Positions 1 through 5,520 are shown, counted from the first letter of the stretch. The stretch: DNA of 5,520 bases from Betaproteobacteria bacterium (GCA_005883655.1 VBDA01000045.1:1-5520), one strand, 5' to 3'. A program made the numbers and translations. Notes: a model not told the origin generated them from the sequence alone.

Positions 1-1
1 T

Positions 2-781
2 GTTTTCGCCAAGGATGAGAATCTCGGCATCGCTTACGGCATGGGCCTCACCGCGGAGAAGGTCGCCGCGGGTTGGAAAGTATCGCGCGAGGAACAGGAT
101 GCGTTCGCGCTCGCGAGCCACCAGAAAGCGCTCGCGGCGCAGGCGGCGGGCGAGTTCGCATCCGAAATCTCTCCCTATCCGATCCGGGAAAACGTGCCCG
201 ATCTGGCGTCCGGCAAGGTCGTAACCCGGGATCGCTCTTTCGAGCGCGATGAAGGTCCGCGCTCCGACGCCAGCGCCGACGCTCTGGCGAAGCTCAGGCC
301 CGTGTTCGCGGCCAAGGGATCGGTCACCGCGGGCAACAGCTCGCAGATGTCCGACGGCGCGGGCGCCAGCATCCTGGTCAGCGAGAGAGTGCTGAAGGAG
401 CTGAATCTATCGCCGCTGGCGCGCTGGGTGGGCTTTGCGGTCGGAGGGGTGCCACCGGAAGTGATGGGCGTCGGACCCATTGCGGCGATCCCCAAGGTCC
501 TGAAAAGCACCGGCCTCTCACAGGATCAGATCGGCTGGATCGAGCTCAACGAAGCCTTTGCGGCGCAGAGTCTTGCGGTCATGAAGGAGCTCAAGCTCGA
601 CCCGACAAAGGTGAATCCTCTCGGCGGCGCGATCGCGCTCGGCCATCCGCTGGGCGCTACGGGCGCAGTGCGCACCGCGACCATCGTGCATGGCTTGAGA
701 CGCCGCAAGCAGAAGTACGGGATGGTTTCCATGTGCATCGGGACCGGCATGGGCGCCGCGGGTATTTTCGAGGCTCTGTGA
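2..781 (+). CDS. fadA: Acetyl-CoA C-acyltransferase (thiolase), 5' truncated
   Basis: This enzyme cleaves 3-ketoacyl-CoA with CoA to release acetyl-CoA, the last step of fatty-acid beta-oxidation in the cytoplasm. The frame is open from the first bases of the window and gives 259 residues, against about 390-400 for the family, so the N-terminal third with the nucleophilic cysteine lies outside. Seen here are the NEAFA motif (Asn at 548-550), the GHP motif in ALGHPLGATGA (catalytic His at 644-646) and the C-terminal CIGTGMGAAGIFE motif (second catalytic Cys at 734-736). The early stretch AYGMGLTAEKVA and the HQKA segment are typical of degradative FadA-type thiolases. A biosynthetic PhaA/AtoB-type role is less likely but cannot be excluded without the N-terminus. 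A FadB-like partner would be expected upstream, outside the window. The next gene starts 22 bases after the stop. Confidence 0.93.
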   Translation, partial: VFAKDENLGIAYGMGLTAEKVAAGWKVSREEQDAFALASHQKALAAQAAGEFASEISPYPIRENVPDLASGKVVTRDRSFERDEGPRSDASADALAKLRPVFAAKGSVTAGNSSQMSDGAGASILVSERVLKELNLSPLARWVGFAVGGVPPEVMGVGPIAAIPKVLKSTGLSQDQIGWIELNEAFAAQSLAVMKELKLDPTKVNPLGGAIALGHPLGATGAVRTATIVHGLRRRKQKYGMVSMCIGTGMGAAGIFEAL

Positions 782-792
782 ACGATCGGCCC

Positions 793-798
793 AAGGAG
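793..798 (+). promoter_or_regulatory. Shine-Dalgarno site AAGGAG
   Basis: AAGGAG lies five bases before the ATG at 804. It is the best ribosome binding site in the window and fixes the start of the chalcone isomerase-like gene. The later ATG at 882 would leave a signal peptide with no positively charged n-region. Confidence 0.75.
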
Positions 799-803
799 CA
801 GCA

Positions 804-1418
804 ATGAACCGCACGCTCAAAGTGATGCCTGCCGCTTCATTTGCCAAATCAGTTGGCAAGTCAGCTGGCGGATTAGTTGCCATGTTCGCGGGCTTGTTTG
901 CGGCTCTTGCCCTAGCCGCCGAGGTCGGGGGCGTCAGGCTTGACGACAAGGTATCGATCGGCGCACAGGAACTGATTCTGAACGGCGCGGGCCTACGAAC
1001 ACGGGTGGTGTTCAAGGTCTACGTCGCGAGCCTGTATTTGCCGCAGAAGGCCACCGAGCTCGCCGCTGTGCTGGCTAAGAGTCCGCGCCGCATCCAGCTC
1101 AATTTACTGCGCACGCTCTCTGCGGATCAGCTCGTCGAAGCGCTCAACGAAGGTCTCGCCGAGAACAATACCACCGCCGAGCTCGCCGCGGTCAAGCCGC
1201 AGGTCGATCAGCTGGCGACGATCATGAAGTCGTTCAAGGAGGTCAAGGAGAAGGATGTCATCACGCTCGACTTCGTGGACGGTGCAACGCGGATCGGATT
1301 GAACGGCGAAGGCAAGGGAAGCATCGGTGGTGACGCGTTCAATCAAGCGCTGACCAAAGTCTGGCTTGGCGAGAAGCCGGTTCAGGCCGATCTGAAGAAG
1401 TCGCTTCTGGGCGTTTAG
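804..1418 (+). CDS. Secreted chalcone isomerase-like family protein
   Basis: A 204-residue protein of the bacterial chalcone isomerase-like family. Residues 1-38 look like a Sec signal peptide: Arg and Lys residues up to position 19, a hydrophobic core at about 24-38 (AMFAGLFAALALA), and likely cleavage near ALA/AEV. The mature part begins GGVRLDD, followed by NGAGLRTR and VFKVYVASLYLP at residues 60-80, the signature strand region of the fold. RRIQLNLLRTLSADQL follows at about 94-109, and the protein ends in a WLGEKPVQADLKKSLLG tail typical of the family. Plant enzymes of this fold isomerise chalcones; related non-catalytic proteins bind fatty acids. Bacterial members have no settled function, so flavonoid chemistry should not be assumed. 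The gene follows the thiolase by 22 bases, which fits co-transcription and perhaps a lipid-related periplasmic role (inference). Confidence 0.85.
   Translation: MNRTLKVMPAASFAKSVGKSAGGLVAMFAGLFAALALAAEVGGVRLDDKVSIGAQELILNGAGLRTRVVFKVYVASLYLPQKATELAAVLAKSPRRIQLNLLRTLSADQLVEALNEGLAENNTTAELAAVKPQVDQLATIMKSFKEVKEKDVITLDFVDGATRIGLNGEGKGSIGGDAFNQALTKVWLGEKPVQADLKKSLLGV
839..861 (+). repeat. Inverted repeat TTGCCAA-N5-TTGGCAA
   Basis: TTGCCAA (841-847) and TTGGCAA (853-859) are exact reverse complements around a five-base spacer. One flanking A-T pair and a T-G wobble extend the RNA stem to nine pairs. It lies within codons 12-20 of the chalcone isomerase-like gene, in a locally AT-richer patch. 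It could be an operator-like dyad, an mRNA hairpin near the start, or chance. Confidence 0.5.
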
Positions 1419-1441
1419 CGCCGCCGCCCGGCGTTTGCTGC

Positions 1442-1609
1442 ATGCCCGAATTCTGGACCTCCTGCGGCTATCGTCTGCTCAAAGCCGATTCCGACGGCAG
1501 GCTCGTCGTCACTGAAGAGTTCCTGCAAAGTTTTCTCCTACGCCCCGAACTCGTGCCAGTCCTCGAATCCTGCGCTGCGGAGCGCGCCCTCCACATCGAG
1601 CCGATGTGA
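1442..1609 (+). CDS. N-terminal piece of a split DUF6352-type protein
   Basis: A 55-codon frame starting MPEFWTSCGYRLL and ending ERALHIEPM-stop. The opening MP.FW..SGY-like block, the FL.RPEL stretch and ESCAAERALH resemble the N-terminus I remember for DUF6352 proteins, which are normally one chain of about 330 residues. The rest of that family lies in the -1 frame from the GTG at 1606, which overlaps this stop by four bases (GTGA). A single extra G, making ATGGTGA from ATGTGA at 1604-1609, would join the two into 332 residues. It is therefore either a frameshifted (or misassembled) gene or a true split gene translated by coupled reinitiation. It begins 23 bases after the preceding stop and has no visible Shine-Dalgarno site. 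Confidence 0.6.
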   Translation: MPEFWTSCGYRLLKADSDGRLVVTEEFLQSFLLRPELVPVLESCAAERALHIEPM

Positions 1610-2439
1610 CCGAAACCGATTTGAGCGCGATCACGGATCCGGATACGCGCGAAAACTATCGCGTGTGGCTGCGCTTTCGCGATCGCCTGGCTGGCGCCGC
1701 GACCCTCGAACAGGCTTACGTGGGTCTGTTCGCGGGCGCCGGGGTGGACGTGCCTCCCTTGTTCGTGCACCAGCTGACTCAAATACTCCTGCGCCATGTG
1801 CTGGGTGACGAAGCCGACCCGTTCGAGGCACGCTGCGCGGAGATGCTGTTTCGGACGCAAAAGATCAGCGTTCTCGACGACGGCGCGGTGATGGCCGCGG
1901 ATGAGCGCTCGGTCGAGCTGTACGCGACGACCGCCGGGTTCGGCAGTCTGGGCGAGTTGCTGAAGAAGAGTCAAACGCCGGCGCGAACTGTCGACCTCGA
2001 CGTGTTGTCGCAGGAGAATGCGCTCGGATACTGGGAGCGCGACGAACGTTTCGATCTGGCGATCAGCCTCAATCGCGGCCAACCGTCGCTCTCCGCGCTC
2101 TCCCGCGTGCTGGAGCGCTGGATCGCGCATTTCCTGTCGGTTGAGGTATCGATCACGCCGCAGCGCGAAATCGAGGACGCGCGCTGGGTCTGGCACGTAG
2201 GGCTGGATGCGGAGGCGAGCGGTGTGCTGAACGACCTTTACAATCGCGTCGAGGTCAGCGACGAGCGCATGGAACGCTTGCTCTGTCTGTTCGATCTTCG
2301 ATTTGCCAATCCGGCAGATATGCGCCCGGCCCTCGCCGGAAGGCCGGTCTATCTCGCGATGGCGATGGATCGCGATCAGCGGCTCCGACTCAAGCCGCAA
2401 AATTTGCTTCTCAACCTGCCGATCGCCAAGCAACAATGA
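1606..2439 (+). CDS. DUF6352-type protein, main body (frame-split from its N-terminus)
   Basis: A 277-residue frame read from a GTG start. It has no signal peptide or membrane segment, so it is probably cytoplasmic. Family-like blocks in order: TDPDTRENYRVWLRFRDRL at about 10-28, DVPPLFVHQLTQILLRHVL near 50-70, EARCAEMLFRTQKISV near 78-95, LERWIAHFLSVEVSITP near 170-187, RWVWHVGLDAEASGVLNDLYNR, and the terminal LKPQNLLLNLPIA at 262-274. Function is unknown. The assignment rests on remembered family sequences. No Shine-Dalgarno site precedes the GTG, so if it is translated alone it probably depends on ribosomes ending at the TGA at 1607. The missing N-terminal 55 residues sit in the 1442-1609 frame. 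Its own stop overlaps the next start (ATGA at 2436-2439). No slippery heptamer is visible at the junction. Confidence 0.75.
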   Translation: MTETDLSAITDPDTRENYRVWLRFRDRLAGAATLEQAYVGLFAGAGVDVPPLFVHQLTQILLRHVLGDEADPFEARCAEMLFRTQKISVLDDGAVMAADERSVELYATTAGFGSLGELLKKSQTPARTVDLDVLSQENALGYWERDERFDLAISLNRGQPSLSALSRVLERWIAHFLSVEVSITPQREIEDARWVWHVGLDAEASGVLNDLYNRVEVSDERMERLLCLFDLRFANPADMRPALAGRPVYLAMAMDRDQRLRLKPQNLLLNLPIAKQQ

Positions 2440-3107
2440 AAACGAGTCTTCTCGCCATCTGCCGGTGGTCGATCCGTGGCTTGCCGCCGCGCTTTGCGGC
2501 ACTCGCGCCGAGGATTCCACTCCGGCCCGCGGGGTGGTTCGCTTTCGCTCTGGCTCTGGCTTCGGGTCTGACGCCTGTGCTGGCGCAGACACCTGCTGCA
2601 ACTGCTCAGGATCCGGCGGCCGCCAACGCGTCCGCTGCGCCCGCCAATACGGCCGCCCCTGCCAACCCGCCATCAACACTGGAGCCGTTCGGATGGCTGC
2701 ACGGCTGCTGGGACGGCAAGGTCAATCAGCGCGATTTTCGTGAGGAGTGGCTTCCGCTGCGCGGCGACATGATGATCGGCGTCAGCCAGACCGTGTCGCA
2801 AGGCAAGACCCAGGATTTCGAATATCTGCGGCTGGAGCTGAGACCGGAAGGCATTTTCTACGTGGCCGTGCCCTCAGGCAAGAAGGAAACATCGTTTCGC
2901 CTCTCGGGCAGGACGCGCGACGGCGAAAACGAAATCTTTACCTTCGAGAGCCCGGTCGATGAGTTTCCTCAGCGGATCATCTATCGCCGGGGCAGCGAGG
3001 GTTGGCTTTATGCGCACGTCGAAGGCAAGCTCAACGGCGCGCCGCGGAGCGTGATCTATCCCATGCGACGCGTCGATTGCACGAGCGGAGAGCTCATCCG
3101 CCAATGA
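2436..3107 (+). CDS. Secreted DUF6265-type protein
   Basis: A 223-residue protein in three parts. Residues 1-50 form a long, positively charged leader with a hydrophobic core (GWFAFALALASGLTPVLA) and likely cleavage near VLA/Q. Residues 52-81 are an Ala/Pro/Asn-rich linker. Residues 83-223 are the domain: FGWLHGCWDGK, then EEWLPLRGDMMIGVSQTV, FEYLRLE, FYVAVPSGK, the hallmark FPQRIIYRR, and PMRRVDC at the end. This order of blocks matches DUF6265, probably a small beta-barrel; its ligand is unknown. Cys91 and Cys215 flank the domain and could form a disulfide in the periplasm (inference). The leader is unusually long and the true start may be internal, but the ATG at 2436 overlaps the previous stop as ATGA, which supports it. 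The next gene overlaps in the same way. Confidence 0.8.
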   Translation: MKTSLLAICRWSIRGLPPRFAALAPRIPLRPAGWFAFALALASGLTPVLAQTPAATAQDPAAANASAAPANTAAPANPPSTLEPFGWLHGCWDGKVNQRDFREEWLPLRGDMMIGVSQTVSQGKTQDFEYLRLELRPEGIFYVAVPSGKKETSFRLSGRTRDGENEIFTFESPVDEFPQRIIYRRGSEGWLYAHVEGKLNGAPRSVIYPMRRVDCTSGELIRQ

Positions 3108-3442
3108 CCGAACCGAGCGCCGCTTTGCTCCGTTTGCAGAAGCTGCTCGACGGCGGCAAGGACAGCGCGTTGCTTCGCTTTGGGCTCGGCTTCGAGTATC
3201 TCCGGGCCGGCGACCCCGGCACTGCAATCACACACCTGCAACGGGCGGTCACATTCGACCCCACGTACTCCGCTGCGTGGAAGATGCTGGGTAAGGCGCT
3301 TGCCGAGGCCGGACGCGACCAGGACGCACTGAACGCGTATCGCGACGGCATTGCCGCCGCCGCAAACAAAGGCGACAAGCAGGCGATGAAAGAGATGCAG
3401 GTCTTCGCCAAGCGGCTTGCAAAGCCAGTACCTCCAGCGTAG
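3104..3442 (+). CDS. Small tetratricopeptide repeat (TPR) protein
   Basis: A 112-residue protein starting at the ATG that overlaps the preceding stop (ATGA). The same frame is open further upstream, to an ATG at 3002, but that extension would run through the DUF6265 coding region and is Arg-rich shadow sequence, so the short start is preferred. A GGAG at 3087-3090 lies 13 bases upstream, rather far for a strong site. Residues 20-53 (SALLRFGLGFEYLRAGD, then A..HLQRAVTFDP) and 54-87 (AWKMLGKALAEAGRDQDAL, then AYRDGI) form two TPR units with the expected W/L-G-Y/A-A-P spacing. A charged helix, KGDKQAMKEMQVFAKRL, caps the C-terminus. There is no signal peptide, so it is probably a cytoplasmic protein-protein adaptor. 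Its partner is unknown; coupled expression makes its neighbours the first candidates. Confidence 0.85.
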   Translation: MTEPSAALLRLQKLLDGGKDSALLRFGLGFEYLRAGDPGTAITHLQRAVTFDPTYSAAWKMLGKALAEAGRDQDALNAYRDGIAAAANKGDKQAMKEMQVFAKRLAKPVPPA

Positions 3443-3451
3443 ATTTCTCTC

Positions 3452-3580
3452 ATGCTGCATCGCAGCACGCACCGCCACCCCACAGTTCTCACCACAGTTC
3501 TCATCCTCTTCGCGCACTCTTCTTTGCCGCTTGTCGCGAAAGCATCCACTAAGCTGTCAGAACGTTCGGATCCGCCGTGA
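3452..3580 (+). CDS. Possible 42-residue signal-peptide-like ORF before the permease
   Basis: An ATG nine bases after the TPR stop opens a 42-codon frame. The product has a basic start (HRSTHRHP), a hydrophobic run (TVLTTVLILF, then SSLPLVAKA) and a possible AKA/S cleavage site, leaving a polar tail of about 13 residues. Its TGA overlaps the permease GTG as GTGA (3577-3580), the same stop/start geometry as the other close junctions here, which suggests translational coupling. Against it: no Shine-Dalgarno site, short length, and no family I recognise. A small hairpin (TGCTGC 3453-3458 with GCAGCA 3462-3467) covers its first codons. It could be a real small gene, a leader ORF, or a chance open frame in the spacer. 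Confidence 0.3.
   Translation: MLHRSTHRHPTVLTTVLILFAHSSLPLVAKASTKLSERSDPP
3480..3503 (+). repeat. Exact 12-bp tandem duplication in the pre-permease gap
   Basis: CCACAGTTCTCA occurs twice back to back (3480-3491 and 3492-3503). In the possible small ORF it keeps frame and duplicates four codons, giving TVLTTVL. It could be replication slippage or a pair of regulator half-sites; two copies are not enough to decide. Confidence 0.8.
3560..3574 (+). repeat. Two abutting 8-bp palindromes before the permease start
   Basis: GAACGTTC (3560-3567) and CGGATCCG (3567-3574) are each perfect palindromes sharing one base, and they end two bases before the GTG at 3577. They occupy the place where a Shine-Dalgarno site would lie; only a weak GGA at 3568-3570 is present. 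Chance occurrence is possible. Confidence 0.45.
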
Positions 3581-5520
3581 TCAGATACGAACAAGTACGC
3601 GAGTGGGTCATCGGGGCACCGCTCGATCCATTAAGTCAGAGCACGCGCCAGCACATCGCGCTGGCGGCTTTTATCGCTTGGGTCGGTTTGGGCGCGGACG
3701 GACTTTCCTCCTCCGCCTACGGTCCGGAAGAAGCGTTCAAGGCGCTCGGCGAGCACGCCCACCTCGGGCTCTACATGGCGCTCGCGACCGCGGCGACGGT
3801 GTTCATTATTTCGCTCGCCTACAACCAGGTCATCGAGTTGTTTCCGACCGGCGGCGGCGGGTATCGCGTGGCGACCAGTCTCATCGGCCCGCGCGCGGGA
3901 TTGGTCTCCGGCGCGGCACTGATCGTCGACTACGTCCTCACTATCGCGATATCGATTGCCAGCGGCGTCGATGCCCTTTTCAGCCTGCTGCCGACTGCGG
4001 CGGGCGATTTCAAGCTCGGCACCGAGCTGGTGCTGGTCGTCGTGTTGCTGGTGATGAACATGCGCGGCATGAAGGAGTCGATCCGAATCCTGCTGCCCAT
4101 TTTTCTCGGGTTCTTCATCACTCACACGTTCCTGATCGGCTACGGCATTCTGGGCCATTCGCACGGGCTCGCCCTGGTCGTGCCGAATGCGCTTGCGGAA
4201 ACCAGCAAGCTCGCGCACGACATCGGCTGGATCGCAGCGCTGTCGTTGTTCCTGCGCGCGTATTCCCTGGGCGGAGGAACGTACACGGGAATCGAAGCGG
4301 TATCGAACAACGTGCAGACCTTGCGCGAGCCCGTGGTGCGCACCGGCAAGCTCACCATGTTCTACATGGCCGCCTCACTCGCCTTCACCGCTGCCGGCAT
4401 CATCCTGCTGTATTTGCTGTGGAACGCGCAGCCGGTCGAGGGGCAGACGCTCAACGCGGTCGTCTTCGGCTCGATCATCGAGAGCTTCGGTCTGCCCGCC
4501 GGGTTCAATCAGGTCTCCCTGTCGCTGGTGCTGTTCTTCGAAGCGGGCCTGCTGTTCGTTGCCGCGAACACCGGTTTCCTCGGCGGGCCCTCGGTGCTGT
4601 CCAATATGGCCGACGATTCGTGGCTGCCGCATCAGTTCCGCCATTTGTCGACGCGGCTCGTGACCCAGAACGGCATCGTGATCATGGGGCTCGCCGCCTT
4701 GGTGATCCTGCTCTGGAGCCGCGGCAAAGTCGACCTGCTGGTGGTGCTGTATTCGATCAACGTATTTCTCACTTTTTCGCTGTCGCTGCTCGGCCTGTGC
4801 ATTTACTGGTGGCGTGCGCGCGCAACCGATCGCCGCTGGCTTTTCCGCTTTTCGCTGTCCGCGGTGGGCTTGGTGGTGACCTCGGGCATTCTCGCGGTTA
4901 CCACGATCGAGAAGTTCGGCGAGGGCGGCTGGGTTACGGTCGTCATCACTTCGGTGGTGATCGCCTTGTGTCTCGCCGTTCACCGCCATTACGACTGGGT
5001 GAAGGCCCGGCTCAAGGAAGTCGACGAGATATTCACCGCCGCGCAATGTCCGAAGCGGGCCGACCCCCCGCCACTCGATCCGGAAGCGCCGACCGCGGTG
5101 TTCATCGTCGGTTCGAGCCGCGGCGGCGGAATCCACACGGTGTTATGGGTTCAGCGCCTGTTTCCGAATCACTTCCGCAATTTCGTTTTTATCAGCGCCA
5201 AGGCGGTCGACAGGCAAAGCTATGGTGGCCCCGAGCAGCTGGAGTGTCTGAGAACGGCGTTGGACAAGGCGCTGGCGTTTTACGTTGATTATTGCCACGC
5301 CAACGATCTCGCGGCGACGGCGCGGTTTTCATTGGGAACCGACAGGGTCGATGAGCTGGTCAAGCTCGCCGAGGAGATTCAGCGCGAATATCCGAACTGC
5401 GTGTTCTTTACCAGCAAGCTCGTATTCCGCAACGAAAACTGGGTGACGCGACTGCTGCACAATCAGACCGCGCTGGCCTTGCAGCGAAGACTGCATTTGA
5501 ACGGAATGCAGATGGTGATT
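3577..5520 (+). CDS. KimA-like APC-superfamily permease (putative K+ importer), 3' truncated
   Basis: An inner-membrane transporter with 648 codons in the window, running off the end. The start is a GTG; the frame is closed upstream by TAA at 3550-3552. About twelve membrane segments span residues 27-468, followed by a cytoplasmic domain from about 505 (VFIVGSSRGGG) that may be universal-stress-protein-like. Block by block it resembles Bacillus subtilis KimA (YdaO): IGAPL; DGLSSSAYGPE (Asp41, Tyr48, at KimA Asp36/Tyr43); FPTGGGGY; VDYVLTIAIS (Tyr119, Thr122, Ser126, at KimA Tyr118/Thr121/Ser125); RAYSLGGGTYTGIEA; AANTGF; and LLHNQTALALQRRL near the end. KimA takes up potassium with protons. 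Potassium transport here is inference; many such proteins are simply labelled amino-acid permeases. By comparison with KimA's end, only about 5-20 residues should be missing. Confidence 0.88.
   Translation, partial: MIRYEQVREWVIGAPLDPLSQSTRQHIALAAFIAWVGLGADGLSSSAYGPEEAFKALGEHAHLGLYMALATAATVFIISLAYNQVIELFPTGGGGYRVATSLIGPRAGLVSGAALIVDYVLTIAISIASGVDALFSLLPTAAGDFKLGTELVLVVVLLVMNMRGMKESIRILLPIFLGFFITHTFLIGYGILGHSHGLALVVPNALAETSKLAHDIGWIAALSLFLRAYSLGGGTYTGIEAVSNNVQTLREPVVRTGKLTMFYMAASLAFTAAGIILLYLLWNAQPVEGQTLNAVVFGSIIESFGLPAGFNQVSLSLVLFFEAGLLFVAANTGFLGGPSVLSNMADDSWLPHQFRHLSTRLVTQNGIVIMGLAALVILLWSRGKVDLLVVLYSINVFLTFSLSLLGLCIYWWRARATDRRWLFRFSLSAVGLVVTSGILAVTTIEKFGEGGWVTVVITSVVIALCLAVHRHYDWVKARLKEVDEIFTAAQCPKRADPPPLDPEAPTAVFIVGSSRGGGIHTVLWVQRLFPNHFRNFVFISAKAVDRQSYGGPEQLECLRTALDKALAFYVDYCHANDLAATARFSLGTDRVDELVKLAEEIQREYPNCVFFTSKLVFRNENWVTRLLHNQTALALQRRLHLNGMQMVI

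Noticed and set aside
882..1418. Internal ATG at 882 as the real start of the chalcone isomerase-like gene
   Set aside because: It would give a signal peptide without a basic n-region, and the ATG at 804 has an AAGGAG site at ideal spacing.
1419..1436. CGCCG / CGGCG stem followed by TTT after the chalcone isomerase-like gene, as a terminator
   Set aside because: The stem is only five pairs and is followed by three T residues. In GC-rich DNA this is expected by chance, and the next frame begins just downstream.
1598..1612. Programmed -1 ribosomal frameshift joining the two DUF6352 pieces
   Set aside because: No X-XXY-YYZ slippery heptamer precedes the stop and there is no obvious strong downstream stem. 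A base deletion, a sequence error or reinitiation at the overlapping GTG are simpler.
1468..2679. 403-codon open frame on the - strand
   Set aside because: It lies antisense to the DUF6352 and DUF6265 genes, is rich in Arg/Gln/His with no domain pattern, and crosses a junction between two real genes.
3453..3467. TGCTGC-ATC-GCAGCA hairpin after the TPR gene as an intrinsic terminator
   Set aside because: The six-pair stem has no T-tract after it. It may be a weak mRNA hairpin over the small ORF start, but terminator function is not supported.
3443..3576. Sigma70-type promoter or ydaO/c-di-AMP riboswitch before the permease
   Set aside because: TTGCCG (3524) and TTGTCG (3531) have no acceptable -10 box at 16-18 bases, and the 134-base gap shows no riboswitch-like set of conserved stems that I can recognise.
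4375..5136. 253-codon - strand frame opposite the permease
   Set aside because: Composition rich in His, Gln, Arg and Asp is typical of the antisense of hydrophobic membrane-protein codons; no motif.
3417..5288. 623-codon open frame on the + strand overlapping the permease
   Set aside because: It is Arg-rich with no recognisable domain and is in a different frame from the permease, whose product aligns with a known transporter over its whole length. Long shadow frames are common in high-GC DNA.

Overview
The window is high-GC, densely coded DNA from a proteobacterium. The thiolase, the chalcone isomerase-like protein and the DUF6352-type protein all look betaproteobacterial (Burkholderiales-like). 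That assignment rests on remembered family resemblance and GC-rich codon use, not on a search. Every gene I can support lies on the + strand, and there is no RNA gene, IS element, CRISPR array or attachment site.

Layout: (1) the C-terminal two thirds of a FadA-type acetyl-CoA C-acyltransferase, 2-781; (2) a secreted chalcone isomerase-like protein, 804-1418, with a clear AAGGAG ribosome binding site; (3) a DUF6352-type protein split into two frames, a 55-codon N-terminal piece at 1442-1609 and the main body at 1606-2439, which one extra base at the junction would join; (4) a secreted DUF6265-type protein, 2436-3107; (5) a 112-residue TPR protein, 3104-3442; (6) a 134-base gap holding a doubtful 42-codon signal-peptide-like ORF, a 12-bp tandem duplication and two abutting palindromes; (7) an APC-superfamily permease, 3577 to beyond the window end, which aligns well with the potassium importer KimA (YdaO), including its ion-binding motif and cytoplasmic C-terminal domain.

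Genes 1-5 are probably one transcription unit. Spacers are about 20 bases at first, then 4-base ATGA or GTGA stop/start overlaps. The thiolase does the last step of beta-oxidation. The chalcone isomerase-like fold is related to fatty-acid-binding proteins, so a lipid theme for the first two genes is possible but unproven. The DUF6352, DUF6265 and TPR genes have no known function, and their tight coupling is the only sign that they act together. The permease is a separate function, potassium or amino-acid/cation uptake, and may have its own control in the gap.

I see no clearly new multi-gene system. The points most worth checking are the split DUF6352 gene, the KimA-like permease in a Gram-negative context, and the small ORF that overlaps the permease start.
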